Shown here piece after piece: positions 18,416-27,321 of a DNA stretch of 47,390 bases (position 1 is its first letter; each line of letters begins with the position of its first letter). Made by a program: the position numbers and the translations under genes. The stretch is taken from NCBI GenBank assembly GCA_947476925.1, contig CANJSF010000026.1, forward strand, positions 1-47,390. Reading direction: 5' to 3'. Source of the DNA: Rhodospirillaceae bacterium (GTDB taxonomy: Bacteria; Pseudomonadota; Alphaproteobacteria; Rhodospirillales; Rhodospirillaceae). The notes beneath the pieces are model-generated. The model was given only the letters and a program-made list of their open reading frames with translations. It did no database searches and was not told the DNA's origin.

Positions 18416-18444
18416 GTTATATCGGGCTAGGCTGTTCGCTCCAA
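18416..18444 (-). promoter_or_regulatory. Candidate sigma70 promoter for the FabG-like SDR
   Basis: On the minus strand TTGGAG (18444-18439), a 17-base spacer and TATAAC (18421-18416), about 31 bases upstream of the ATG at 18385, which also has AAGGAAA as ribosome binding site. Confidence 0.5.
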
Positions 18445-18496
18445 GCACCTACAAGTCATCGTTGACCAAGCCAAAGCCCGACATCAAGGTAGCGAC

Positions 18497-19072
18497 ATGA
18501 CGCAAATCTTGACCTCAGATCTACTGCCTGCCTTTCGCGATGCGGCAATTCTGAAAGAGCTACCCGACCGGGTGGTCAAGCACTTGCGCGCGCTGGATGA
18601 CGAAGAACCGCTGAAGGGTCGCTTTGGGGCCGTGAGCCGTTTCACTCATTGTTTGCAGACGGCTACTTTGGCGCAGCGGGCGGGCGAAGATGACGAGTAC
18701 GTGGCCCTGGCCCTTGTGCACGACATTGGCGACATCTTGGGGCCCTATAACCACGGCGAGTTTGCCGCAACCTTGATGGCACCCTTCATCAGCGAAGCGA
18801 ATCATTGGATGGTGGCCCATCATCATTGCTTCCAAGGCTATTACTACTTCCAGCATTTGGGCTTGGACCGGAACATGCGCGAGCAGTTTCGCGGCCATCC
18901 GCATTTCGAGCGGACGATGAAATTCTGCGAGCTGTACGACGAGAAGGCTTTCGACCCCCAGCTCGATACCCTGCCGCTGGAGGCCCTAATGCCGACTCTG
19001 CGTAGGGTTATGCTGAGCCCAAAGCGCTCGATTTTTATTCCGGGCAGCGCGGTTCCCGGGACGGTGTTTTAG
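18497..19072 (+). CDS. HD-domain protein, possible mixed-valent di-iron oxygenase (PhnZ-like)
   Basis: 191 aa. Predicted metal ligands are His51, the His75-Asp76 pair (LVHDIGD), His86, one of the His108-110 cluster and Asp148 (CELYDEKAFDP). The H51-to-H75 spacing and the absence of nucleotide-binding features resemble the PhnZ/TmpB and inositol-oxygenase-like oxygenases rather than ordinary HD phosphohydrolases, but motif reading alone cannot separate the two. AAGGTAG precedes the ATG. Divergent from the FabG-like SDR. Its presence among catabolic genes favours an enzymatic role. Substrate unknown. Confidence 0.65.
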   Translation: MTQILTSDLLPAFRDAAILKELPDRVVKHLRALDDEEPLKGRFGAVSRFTHCLQTATLAQRAGEDDEYVALALVHDIGDILGPYNHGEFAATLMAPFISEANHWMVAHHHCFQGYYYFQHLGLDRNMREQFRGHPHFERTMKFCELYDEKAFDPQLDTLPLEALMPTLRRVMLSPKRSIFIPGSAVPGTVF

Positions 19073-19171
19073 GGGCCAACAGTCGGTCGTTGAACAATAC
19101 CGGGTGGGCACACCCAGAATCAGCGGCCATAGTCGCGACGATGGTTTGGGGAACTCCGGGGGGAATTGACC

Positions 19172-20542
19172 ATGGCGGGCGTTAGCGTTTCATCATCGCG
19201 GCCTTCGGAACCCATTGATCGCAAGGGGCTGAACTGGCTGTGGGGAGCCTATTGGTTCACCCCCGGCATGACGCATACGAATGTTTTCACCTGCCTCTTT
19301 GCCGTGGGTGCCGCGCTCGCCATGATGACGTTTATGAATTTCGTGCAGCCTTATGTGCTGACCGAAATTTTGGACATCCCGCGCGATCAACAAGGCAAGC
19401 TGACCGGCTCGCTGGCCACCCTGCAGGAAGTGATTGTCATCGGCATGATGGGCTTTGTCGGTGCGTTCTCTGACAAAGTTGGCCGCCGTGTGATTTTTGC
19501 GCTGGGCTTTATTATTCTCGGCATCGGCTACTTCATTTATCCGCTGGCCACCAGCGTCACACAGCTGTTCATCTACCGCATATTATTTGCCGTAGGCACG
19601 GCCATGATCCCGGTGATGATGAGTGCCTGCATCCAGGATTATTCCCAAGACGCCACGCGCGGAAAATGGGTGGGCCTCACCAGTGTGTTCAACGGCATTG
19701 GCGTGGTGGCCATGGCAACAGCGCTGGCCAAGCTGCCAAAGTATTTTGAAGCCGCTGGTTATTCCGGCGCGGACTCAGGCATTTATGCCTTCTGGGTCAT
19801 GGGCGCGGCGTCCATTCTGATTGGCTTGATCGTGCTCGCAGGCTTGTCGAAGATCACGGGCGCGCCATTGCAACGCGAGCCGCTTTTGAAATTATTGAAA
19901 GAAGGGCTCGCCTGCGCTGTCGACAACCCCAAGATTATCCTGTCGTACTACTCGGCGGTGGCCACACGCGGCGATGTGGTGATTGTTGGCACTTACTTCT
20001 CGGCTTGGTTTGTGGCCGTGGGTGCAGATGCAGGCATCGGCACCGGCCAGGCGATGGGCAAAGCTGGGTTTTTGTTTGGTGCCGTCATTCAAACGGCAGC
20101 ATTGTTCTTTGCGTTCTTCCAAGGCTGGATTAGCGACAAGGTCAATCGCGTCACTGGCATGATCATCGCGTTTAGCCTTTCCACCGCAGGTTATATGTTG
20201 ATGGGCGTGATTGGCGACCCGTTCCACAGCGCGTGGATTATTCCCGTTTGCATTCTGCTGGGCTGCGGCGAAACCGCCAACGTGGTCGCCGGTGGCGCAC
20301 TGATCGGCCAAGAAGCTCCACCTCGCATTCGTGGCTCGGTGCTGGGCGTGTTCAACTTATTCGGTGCCATCGGTATAGCGTTTTGCGTGGGACTGGGCGG
20401 GTACTTGTTCGACCACTGGTATTACAATGCGCCGTTCATGCTGATGGGCATCATCAATGGCTCGGTGCTGCTAATGGCCATATGGGTGCGCATGAAGGAA
20501 AAGAGCACGGCCAGTCAGGCCCAAGCGCAACCTGCGGAATAA
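19172..20542 (+). CDS. MFS transporter (paralogue of the one at 8795)
   Basis: 456 aa from the ATG at 19172, which has GGGGGGA upstream; an in-frame TTG at 19166 is less likely. About 12 hydrophobic segments, with the loop motif GAFSDKVGRRVIFA. The YVLTEILDIPRDQQGKLTGS and TRGKWVGLTSVFNGIGVVAM segments are shared with the MFS protein at 8795. Followed by a strong hairpin terminator between this gene and the convergent SMP-30-like gene. Likely carries a compound handled by the local enzymes. Confidence 0.88.
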   Translation: MAGVSVSSSRPSEPIDRKGLNWLWGAYWFTPGMTHTNVFTCLFAVGAALAMMTFMNFVQPYVLTEILDIPRDQQGKLTGSLATLQEVIVIGMMGFVGAFSDKVGRRVIFALGFIILGIGYFIYPLATSVTQLFIYRILFAVGTAMIPVMMSACIQDYSQDATRGKWVGLTSVFNGIGVVAMATALAKLPKYFEAAGYSGADSGIYAFWVMGAASILIGLIVLAGLSKITGAPLQREPLLKLLKEGLACAVDNPKIILSYYSAVATRGDVVIVGTYFSAWFVAVGADAGIGTGQAMGKAGFLFGAVIQTAALFFAFFQGWISDKVNRVTGMIIAFSLSTAGYMLMGVIGDPFHSAWIIPVCILLGCGETANVVAGGALIGQEAPPRIRGSVLGVFNLFGAIGIAFCVGLGGYLFDHWYYNAPFMLMGIINGSVLLMAIWVRMKEKSTASQAQAQPAE

Positions 20543-20544
20543 AA

Positions 20545-20572
20545 AAGGGGCGGCCCACCAGAGCCGCCCCTT
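20545..20572. terminator. Intrinsic terminator between convergent genes
   Basis: A 10-base perfect stem (AAGGGGCGGC at 20545-20554 with GCCGCCCCTT at 20563-20572) and an 8-base loop. The A-run at 20541-20546 becomes a U-run when read on the minus strand, so it is a canonical terminator for the SMP-30-like gene, and a weaker one for the MFS gene on the plus strand. Confidence 0.82.
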
Positions 20573-20592
20573 CTCACATCGTTGCTACATTT

Positions 20593-21549
20593 TTATCCCG
20601 GGTATTCAGCAAAACCAGCGAGCGCGCGCTGGGCCGGAACGGTGCATGTGCCCACCACATTGCCACTGGATTTTTCAAATTTTAGGCATTGGCCTGTAAA
20701 GAAGCTGTTGACGAACACGTGCTTGCCGTCGAGCGATTCTTTGATGATCGCCCAGCCCGGCCCTTCCAACGGGTAGCTGCGCGCTACTTTACCCGCCGTA
20801 TCGATGTGTTCCCACTTCGCGCCGCGCGTGGCCAGAATGGTGCCGTCTTTCGACAGACCCAAGCAGAACATAAATTCGCGGGCCTCTTGCGGCAACTGCA
20901 CCAAATCGGGCAATTGCTGGTCGTTGATGATGTCGTAGCACATCAACCGCTTTGACGTTTCTGTTGTGTAGAACAGCTTCGTCTCATCGAGGCTGAGCAA
21001 GCAACTGGTGACACCCAAGTGGCCGGCAAAACTGGTGGAGGTTTCAGTGTTGAATTCCTTCAGCAGCGTGCCGTCTTTGCTGAACTTCAACACGTGACCA
21101 AAACCGACATGGTCGGTGCCCGGCACCATCTTCGTCATGGGCCGATACTTTTCGGGCACCTTGTCCATCGTGCCGGTGATGTGTTCGTAGAGATACGTGT
21201 TTCCAGCTTTATCCCAAAACGCCGATGACCAGGGGCGCGAGGGGAATTTGTACCCGGGGTTCACTTGCTTGCCGGTTTTGGGATCAACCCAAATGATGGC
21301 GTGTTCGGCCGAATCAAACGCCCATAGCAATCCGTCAGGCCCAAATGTCAGGCCTTTCACCAAATGCGTTGTGCCGGTGGTGTACAGGACGCCCTTCATG
21401 GTCATGTTTTTATCGAACTGGAAAATGCGTCCATCACCGGCGTGGTCGTCGGTAGGCACATTGAGATCGGTCGCGCCCAGCAACAGGTCGCCCGCCGCGA
21501 AGGGCTGCATGGTCGAAACTTTGGCGTGAGTGGCTGAATCATGAGGCAT
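20593..21549 (-). CDS. SMP-30/gluconolactonase-like beta-propeller protein
   Basis: 318 aa, no signal peptide. Repeated blade-like segments of the form FGPDGLLWAFDSA, FSKDGTLLKEF, LSLDETKLFYTTE and LSKDGTILATRG indicate a six-bladed SMP-30/NHL-type propeller. Enzymes of this fold hydrolyse lactones using a bound divalent metal; acidic residues at strand ends are compatible but I could not assign the metal site with confidence. GGAG lies six bases before the ATG. It is the last gene of a minus-strand run with the aldo/keto reductase and flavin monooxygenase, about 95 bases downstream of the former. Confidence 0.7.
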   Translation of the reverse strand: MPHDSATHAKVSTMQPFAAGDLLLGATDLNVPTDDHAGDGRIFQFDKNMTMKGVLYTTGTTHLVKGLTFGPDGLLWAFDSAEHAIIWVDPKTGKQVNPGYKFPSRPWSSAFWDKAGNTYLYEHITGTMDKVPEKYRPMTKMVPGTDHVGFGHVLKFSKDGTLLKEFNTETSTSFAGHLGVTSCLLSLDETKLFYTTETSKRLMCYDIINDQQLPDLVQLPQEAREFMFCLGLSKDGTILATRGAKWEHIDTAGKVARSYPLEGPGWAIIKESLDGKHVFVNSFFTGQCLKFEKSSGNVVGTCTVPAQRALAGFAEYPG

Positions 21550-21644
21550 GTGGAACTCCTAAAACTTTGTATGGCGCACTGAAAGCCCGATTGCGTACCA
21601 GATCAACGTGGTTAGCGTATCGTTGACCGATGCTCGGTCGGCCG

Positions 21645-22652
21645 TCACGCTTTCAGCTTTGCCGCCATATCCAGCGGATTGGTCTGGTTCTTGGCATTCC
21701 AGGGCAATTCCGACAAAGCGCGGGGCGTGTAGGCGTGTTCAAGTTGGGACATCTCGCTATCCGATAGCACGACCTCAACGGCCGAAAGCGCATCATCAAT
21801 GTGTTTGTCTTTGGTCGCCCCCACCACCGGCACAATGCCCTTGGCCATGATCCAGGCCAGCGCCACCTGAGCAGGCGAGACCCCTTTGCGCTCAGCTACT
21901 GCCGCCAGGTCATCTAAAATTGGATCGTGCGCTGGGCCATAAAGTGTATCGGCGACATCGTCGATGGCTGCGCGTGCGGTTTGGTTGTGATGTGCCAGGC
22001 GCCCACGCGCTAAGGGGCTCCAGCACATGAGGCCAATGCCCTGATCGCGACACAACGGCACTAAGTCGCGTTCGTCCTCGCGATACACCAAGTTGAAGTG
22101 ATGCTGCATGGTGGCAAAGCCGCCAAAGCCGATGGCGCGCGCCGCCAATTGCGCTTTGGCCAAGTGCCAGCTGCGCATGTTTGATGCGCCTGCGAAACGC
22201 GCCTTGCCCGACTTCACCACCTGGGCCAGTGCAGCCATGGTGTCCTCAATCGGCACGGCATCGTCCCAGCGATGGACTTGGTAGATATCGACATAATCCA
22301 TGCCAAGGCGTTTAAGCGATGAGTCGAGCGAACCAATAATGTTTTCACGCGTCAGCCCGATACATCCCGGCCGGTCGGCAGTTTCATAAAAAACCTTGGT
22401 CGACACCACGACCTGATCGCGCGGCACAGCACCCTTGAGGAAACGGCCCAACACTTGTTCGCTGATGCCGCCGGAATAAACATTGGCCGTGTCGAAAAAA
22501 TTAATGCCGCCATCCAGTGCGCGGCTCAACAGCCGCTTGCTCTCGGGTTCGTTCAAGACCCACGAGCGCCATTGATCGCTGCCAAAGCTCATACAGCCGA
22601 GACTGACGGGCGAGACCATCAGCCCAGTTGCGCCGAGAGTGATGCGTTTCAT
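21645..22652 (-). CDS. Aldo/keto reductase
   Basis: 335 aa from MKRITLGATG at 22652; the longer reading to 22799 would overlap the upstream monooxygenase. NADPH-dependent (beta/alpha)8 reductase. The catalytic tetrad is visible: Asp54 and Tyr59 (FDTANVYS), Lys86 (VSTKVF) and His127 (YQVHRWD). The C-terminal SPAQVALAWIMAKGIVPVVGATK is the cofactor-binding strand region. It begins 14 bases after the flavin monooxygenase gene, suggesting one transcription unit. Substrate unknown. Confidence 0.92.
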   Translation of the reverse strand: MKRITLGATGLMVSPVSLGCMSFGSDQWRSWVLNEPESKRLLSRALDGGINFFDTANVYSGGISEQVLGRFLKGAVPRDQVVVSTKVFYETADRPGCIGLTRENIIGSLDSSLKRLGMDYVDIYQVHRWDDAVPIEDTMAALAQVVKSGKARFAGASNMRSWHLAKAQLAARAIGFGGFATMQHHFNLVYREDERDLVPLCRDQGIGLMCWSPLARGRLAHHNQTARAAIDDVADTLYGPAHDPILDDLAAVAERKGVSPAQVALAWIMAKGIVPVVGATKDKHIDDALSAVEVVLSDSEMSQLEHAYTPRALSELPWNAKNQTNPLDMAAKLKA

Positions 22653-22666
22653 CTGTGACGACGGCT

Positions 22667-23911
22667 TTAGATTTGTGTGCCCAAAATGGCCCGCGTCGCC
22701 GCACCCTTTAGTGGGCCATCGGCCGGGGCGTCGACCATTGGGTCGCCGGTTTTCAAGCCCAGCAGATATTTCCCCGACGGCGCCATGGAGTGATCCCAAT
22801 TCAATTCAATGTGGGTCGAAACCGTACGGCAATCGCGGAACAGTCGTTGCACCGGGTTGCGACCCGATTGCGCGGTCACGCCCATCATCGCTGACAGGCG
22901 ATTGACCGCCGATAGGCAAGTTTGCGCTGCCATTGTGACCATGCGGCGCGAGCGCAGAATATCTTCGCCCACAATGTCTTCGCCCGCCGCACCTTTGTCG
23001 TGCAAAAAGCGGCAATAATTTTCAAACACCAGCGCCGCCGTATCAAGCTCGGCCATCGACTCGCCCAGGCGCACTTGCACAGGCACTTGGTCGGCAATGC
23101 CTTCGCCAAACAACTGGCCCACGCGCGCTTTGGTTTGGGCGCAATACTCTTTCAACGCGCCTATGGCCGTGCCCAGCAATGGGCCGGCAAACCAGCTTTT
23201 TTGGTAAAGCGCGGGTCGCACTTTGTAGATGTAGCTACTGTGCAACTTGGAGCCCGGCGGGTTGAGGCCCAGGAGATCATCGCGCGCAGCAGCGCGGTGC
23301 GCAGGAACAAATTGGTTCGTGACTTTAATATGATGACTACCGGTGCCGCGCAAACCTTCAGCGTCCCAGTTGTTTTCAACTGTGTATTGGCCCGGCATCA
23401 ACAACACAAAGTGCGAGAACAATTTATCGGCTTCGGTTTTGGCAATCACCATAGCGCCTGCCGCATGATTGATCCCTGAAACAAAGCCCCAGCGACCATT
23501 CAACACAAAGCCGCCGTTGGTCGGCGTCAGCATGCCGCCGCCTGCTGAACCGGTGCCCAAGATCGGATCGGAGTGTGCGCCAAAAAACTCTTCTTGCGCT
23601 TCGGCCGGAAACCGCGCGGCCCACATAATGTGCGAGAACACCAACGAGACAATCCAACCTGTCGACCCGCACGCCTGTGCCACTTCGCGCGAAACAGCAA
23701 AGTGCGCGCCCCAATCCATCTCATACCCACCAAAACGCTTAGGCATATAAATTTTGTGAAGGCCCGCATTCTTGAGCGCAGCCATCACCGCCTGGGGTAA
23801 GTCGCGCTTGTCTTCGGCTTCGGTCGCGTGCGCTTTCAGAACGGGTAGCGTTTGCTGCGCGGCTTTGACCAACTCATCAAGCGACGGAATATAAGAAGAC
23901 ATGCTGCCCAT
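22667..23911 (-). CDS. Flavin-dependent monooxygenase, acyl-CoA dehydrogenase fold (paralogue of 6119)
   Basis: 414 aa. ALKNAGLHKIYMPKRFGGYEMDW and GSTGWIVSLVFSHIMWAARFP align with the same positions of the protein at 6119, and both end with a segment of the form NPVQRLFRDCR...LNWD. This places it with HsaA-like group D flavin hydroxylases rather than true acyl-CoA dehydrogenases. Start: ATG at 23911 with AAGGTG eight bases upstream; a TTG three bases earlier and an ATG at 23902 are alternatives. Operon with the racemase-family gene upstream (15-base gap) and the aldo/keto reductase downstream. No reductase partner is seen. Confidence 0.8.
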   Translation of the reverse strand: MGSMSSYIPSLDELVKAAQQTLPVLKAHATEAEDKRDLPQAVMAALKNAGLHKIYMPKRFGGYEMDWGAHFAVSREVAQACGSTGWIVSLVFSHIMWAARFPAEAQEEFFGAHSDPILGTGSAGGGMLTPTNGGFVLNGRWGFVSGINHAAGAMVIAKTEADKLFSHFVLLMPGQYTVENNWDAEGLRGTGSHHIKVTNQFVPAHRAAARDDLLGLNPPGSKLHSSYIYKVRPALYQKSWFAGPLLGTAIGALKEYCAQTKARVGQLFGEGIADQVPVQVRLGESMAELDTAALVFENYCRFLHDKGAAGEDIVGEDILRSRRMVTMAAQTCLSAVNRLSAMMGVTAQSGRNPVQRLFRDCRTVSTHIELNWDHSMAPSGKYLLGLKTGDPMVDAPADGPLKGAATRAILGTQI

Positions 23912-23926
23912 CAACGCGACACCTTG

Positions 23927-24682
23927 TTACAAAGAATCGATACGGCTTTGCCAGCCGTTGAAAAGTTTATGTGGCCCTTGCGCCCAGTGCTCTTGGCCGA
24001 CGGCTTTGCACAAAGCCCACCCAAGGCACAAGTTGGTAGAGAGCGCCGGCAAGCCGGTGGATTGTTGCGCTGCGAGGATCGCGCGGAAGCTGGGCATGCC
24101 GCTGCCGGTGAATAATACGCAGTCGGCGTTTTTCAATTCAAGCTTGTTGATCGCAGCAATGGCCTCGGCACTGGTCAGCTCGTAAATCGCGCGCGTATCG
24201 GCAGAAGTGTCTTTAATTTGCAGCAGCGAAACAATTTGAAAACCCGCTGCTTCGTAGTAGGCCTTGCAGGCATCAATAACGAATGCAGGATATGGCGCGC
24301 CGACAGCAATCTTTTTGGCACCAATGGCTTTGAGCGCGGCAATGATGGCCTTGCCGCCGGAAATAATCGGATAGCCGCGCTTTTGGGCGTGAGCAGCAAG
24401 TTCGCGATCTTCCTCGGCATGCCCCACCAAGTACGATGTGGCAGTGCAAGCAAAGGCCAATGCGTCGAGCTTGAGAGTATCGAAAGCTTGAAGTGTCCGA
24501 TCAAAGTTGGCGAGATAGTCTAAGAATCGATCCTTAGGTGCGGGGCATGCACTAGTGAGCCGCGAGGTATGAAGCGTTACCCCTGGCGGTAAACACGCGC
24601 CAATCTCCGGCTCAACGGTCGGGTTGGCTTGCGGCGGCGTGACGCCGACCCGGCCCTTCGCTCCATAATCTCGCTGCAACAT
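23927..24682 (-). CDS. Asp/Glu racemase / maleate isomerase / arylmalonate decarboxylase family protein
   Basis: 251 aa. Cofactor-free superfamily that normally uses two cysteines. The first is present as Cys79 in LAFACTATSYLVG; the second position, aligned by the VLFTGSGMPSFR strand against the maleate isomerase SCTNMR motif, is Gly193. Arylmalonate decarboxylase shows the opposite arrangement (first Cys replaced by Gly, second kept). It could therefore be a hydratase, isomerase or decarboxylase with one-Cys chemistry. Good ribosome binding site (GGAGGGG). First gene of the minus-strand unit that includes the monooxygenase and aldo/keto reductase. Confidence 0.82.
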   Translation of the reverse strand: MLQRDYGAKGRVGVTPPQANPTVEPEIGACLPPGVTLHTSRLTSACPAPKDRFLDYLANFDRTLQAFDTLKLDALAFACTATSYLVGHAEEDRELAAHAQKRGYPIISGGKAIIAALKAIGAKKIAVGAPYPAFVIDACKAYYEAAGFQIVSLLQIKDTSADTRAIYELTSAEAIAAINKLELKNADCVLFTGSGMPSFRAILAAQQSTGLPALSTNLCLGWALCKAVGQEHWAQGPHKLFNGWQSRIDSL

Positions 24683-24827
24683 TTGCCCCTCCGTTGTGCC
24701 TATCGTTCTATCTCAATCCACGTCCGCCGCGTGGTCAACGAGAAAGGCATCGACGCGCGCCCGTGGCGGGGCCCGTAATGTCCCTGGGCTGCCTTGGGGG
24801 GCTTTGGCATCAGTCGGGGGAAATGTC

Positions 24828-26030
24828 ATGAAAATTCTATTTTTTATTATTTTGCTGGATCTTATGGGCATTGGGGTCATGAACCCGATCTTCCCCTTTC
24901 TTGCGACCCGGTTGGGGATCGAGCCTAGCGTGGTGACCCTGATTTTAGCGATCTACCCCATCGCATCGTTTATCGCAGCGCCCGTGTGGGGGCGCATGAG
25001 CGACCAACGCGGACGACGCCCGATTTTGATGATCAGCCAAATCGGGGCTGTTGCGGCGTTCATTTTACTCGGATTTGCCGACAACATTTGGATGCTCATC
25101 CTGTCGCGCTTCATCGGCGGCATTTGCGCCGGTAACATTGGCGCAGCCTATGCCTACATCACCGATGTCACCACCAATGAAAACCGCGCCAAGGGCATGG
25201 CCATGGTCGGCGGTGCGTTGTCGTTGGGCTTTATCGTCGGCCCGATGATTGGCGGCTTGCTTGCGGGGGGTGATAAAGCCACCGCCAATTTCACACTGGT
25301 CGCCTTGTTCTGCGCCAGTATGAATTTCTTGGCGCTGATGGGCACGATCTTCTTCCTGCCGGAATCGCTGAAGCCCGAAGTCCGCGAGAAATTGAAAAGC
25401 CGGCCGCAGGTGTCGCGCTGGCAGCTTTTCAACAAAATCAGAGCGCGCAGCGGATTGTTTTTGATGTTCATGGCGGCCCTGGCCTTTGGAACCGGTGGCA
25501 GCGTGTTTGAATCAACCTTCCCGTTGTGGGGCGCAGCCGCGATGGACTTCGGCCCACGCGATGTAGGGGCAGCGCTATCATTTGCCGCGGTTGTGCTGGT
25601 GACACTTCAGTTGGTTGTGATGCAGTCCAAAATTGGCCCCGGCATCATGAAAAAATTCGGCGAGCTGCCGGTGGCAACGGCAGCATGCGTGATTTACGCC
25701 ATTGGCCTGATGGTCGTGGCCACCAGCGACAACTGGCCGCAATTACTGTTAGCGCAAGCGTTGTTGCCTATTGGCCTGGCGTTCTTTAACCCGACGATCA
25801 CCAGCCTGGTCTCGAAGCAAGCCGCCGATACCGAGCGCGGCATGGTGATGGGTTTTTATGCATCGTGGGGCAGCTTGGCGCGAGGCGCCGGCCCGCTGTT
25901 TTCGGGCTCGCTGCTGCAAGCCAATTTGCACTACCCGTTTTATTACGGCGTTCTCGCCATGGCAGTGACGATAGCGCTGATCTTCGTCGTCAGCGGCAAG
26001 CCATCGGAAAGCGCACCAAAACCCGCTTAG
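24828..26030 (+). CDS. MFS transporter, DHA1 drug-efflux-like
   Basis: 400 aa from the ATG at 24828 (GGGGGA upstream); the in-frame extension to 24696 is low-complexity and non-hydrophobic. The loop motif WGRMSDQRGRRPILM and the TM5 antiporter motif region GLSLGFIVGPMIGG-like sequence (GALSLGFIVGPMIGGLLAGG) are those of TetA-like proton antiporters. Divergent from the isomerase-family gene; its stop overlaps the convergent serine hydrolase gene by four bases. Probable efflux pump. Confidence 0.88.
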   Translation: MKILFFIILLDLMGIGVMNPIFPFLATRLGIEPSVVTLILAIYPIASFIAAPVWGRMSDQRGRRPILMISQIGAVAAFILLGFADNIWMLILSRFIGGICAGNIGAAYAYITDVTTNENRAKGMAMVGGALSLGFIVGPMIGGLLAGGDKATANFTLVALFCASMNFLALMGTIFFLPESLKPEVREKLKSRPQVSRWQLFNKIRARSGLFLMFMAALAFGTGGSVFESTFPLWGAAAMDFGPRDVGAALSFAAVVLVTLQLVVMQSKIGPGIMKKFGELPVATAACVIYAIGLMVVATSDNWPQLLLAQALLPIGLAFFNPTITSLVSKQAADTERGMVMGFYASWGSLARGAGPLFSGSLLQANLHYPFYYGVLAMAVTIALIFVVSGKPSESAPKPA

Positions 26031-27205
26031 TTCTTCAGCCCGGCAATCAGCGGATTGATCAATTTGGCATCGTCCCAGGCAAAATTGATTTTGCCGATGC
26101 GAATGATGGCAAGACCCTTAGAGGGAATCCACATCGTGCGCTGCCCGCCACGACCTTCAAGGTAACGCACGTCGTCGACCGCAAACGGTTCGTTCACTTG
26201 TGTGGGTTGCGCACGATCAGTTCCGCTACGCCGACGCGGCGGATCGGGCTGGGCCACGTGCATGTTAAAACCGAATTTGGGATTGAGCGCCGTGCCCGTG
26301 GTCATATCGCTGATCCAACGCGGTGAGATCACTTGCACGTCACCAACCTTGCCGCCATCCAGGATCATCTGTGCGATGCGCAGCCACGATCGTGCAGTGG
26401 TCTGAAAGCAGCACACGGTGCGCGCATTGCCATCCGGCTCGTCAATCCTGATCTGCGCCGCACCATTGCCCAGGGGTGCCCAGAAATGGCGCTTCAGAAA
26501 ATCTACGTACGTCATGCCCGTGGCGCGGGTCAAAACAGAATGAAGAATTTGGGCATTCACATGATTAAACACAAATTTTGTGCCCGGCGGATCGACCAGC
26601 GGCACGCCCAGAGCCATACGGTCAATATCAATGCCGATAAACAATCGATAGGCCGCCGACCATGGCACCTCAGAAAATTGTAATTCAGCCAAGCCGCTGG
26701 TGTTGGCAATCAAATGCCGGATCGTGATGGCACGGCGCGCATCGCCCTGCCATTCGGGCAAATAAGTCGACGCTGGCATATCAAGTGCTGGGATCAGCCC
26801 TTGATCAACCGCGATGCCAAACGCAACACTCAACAGCCCCTTGTGCATCGAGCCGGTATCATACATGGAGTCCGCACTAAACCCGTCTTTGTAATACTCG
26901 GCTTGGATGACGCCGTTGCGGGCAACAATCAGCGCGTACGAATCAAGCTCTTTGGCGTAAGCGACAACCTGATCGAGCGCGGCTTGGTCAATCGTGCGTT
27001 GGTCAGGGGCCGCAACGGCGATCTCGCGCCCCGCGCCCTCACCAACGCGAGCTTTTGGTTCGTACCAATCGAAATCAAAAACAATACGAGAATCGGGCGG
27101 GCTTTGCAGATGGCGCACCCAGAACCGCCAGTCGTAAGCGAAATAGCCCGACACCAGGACGACAAAGGTTGCCAGATAAACCAACAGATTCCCGCGCCGC
27201 GACAT
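26027..27205 (-). CDS. Serine hydrolase, class C beta-lactamase/EstB family
   Basis: 392 aa with an N-terminal membrane anchor (about 8-25), so it probably faces the periplasm. The nucleophile tetrad SxxK is Ser119-Met-His-Lys122, preceded by MYDTGSM as in the beta-lactamase domain. The YxN element is replaced by something like FNHVNAQ, which is common in esterase-like members. The family includes 6-aminohexanoate-dimer hydrolase and EstB esterases as well as penicillin-binding enzymes; a role in hydrolysing an amide or ester is more likely than antibiotic resistance here. Confidence 0.83.
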   Translation of the reverse strand: MSRRGNLLVYLATFVVLVSGYFAYDWRFWVRHLQSPPDSRIVFDFDWYEPKARVGEGAGREIAVAAPDQRTIDQAALDQVVAYAKELDSYALIVARNGVIQAEYYKDGFSADSMYDTGSMHKGLLSVAFGIAVDQGLIPALDMPASTYLPEWQGDARRAITIRHLIANTSGLAELQFSEVPWSAAYRLFIGIDIDRMALGVPLVDPPGTKFVFNHVNAQILHSVLTRATGMTYVDFLKRHFWAPLGNGAAQIRIDEPDGNARTVCCFQTTARSWLRIAQMILDGGKVGDVQVISPRWISDMTTGTALNPKFGFNMHVAQPDPPRRRSGTDRAQPTQVNEPFAVDDVRYLEGRGGQRTMWIPSKGLAIIRIGKINFAWDDAKLINPLIAGLKN

Positions 27206-27321
27206 ACGTTACAACTCCGCCCAATGCCAATCGATCTTAACATAACGCCTAGAAATGGCCTAGGAAGCCATGGGCGAATTGACCATACTTACAGGCATCA
27301 ACGTTTCCGATTGGGCACCGA

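Noticed and set aside
24696-24827. N-terminal extension of the MFS gene
   Set aside because: The 44 extra residues are Arg/Ala-rich, not hydrophobic, and lack a ribosome binding site, whereas ATG 24828 has GGGGGA and begins directly with the first membrane helix.
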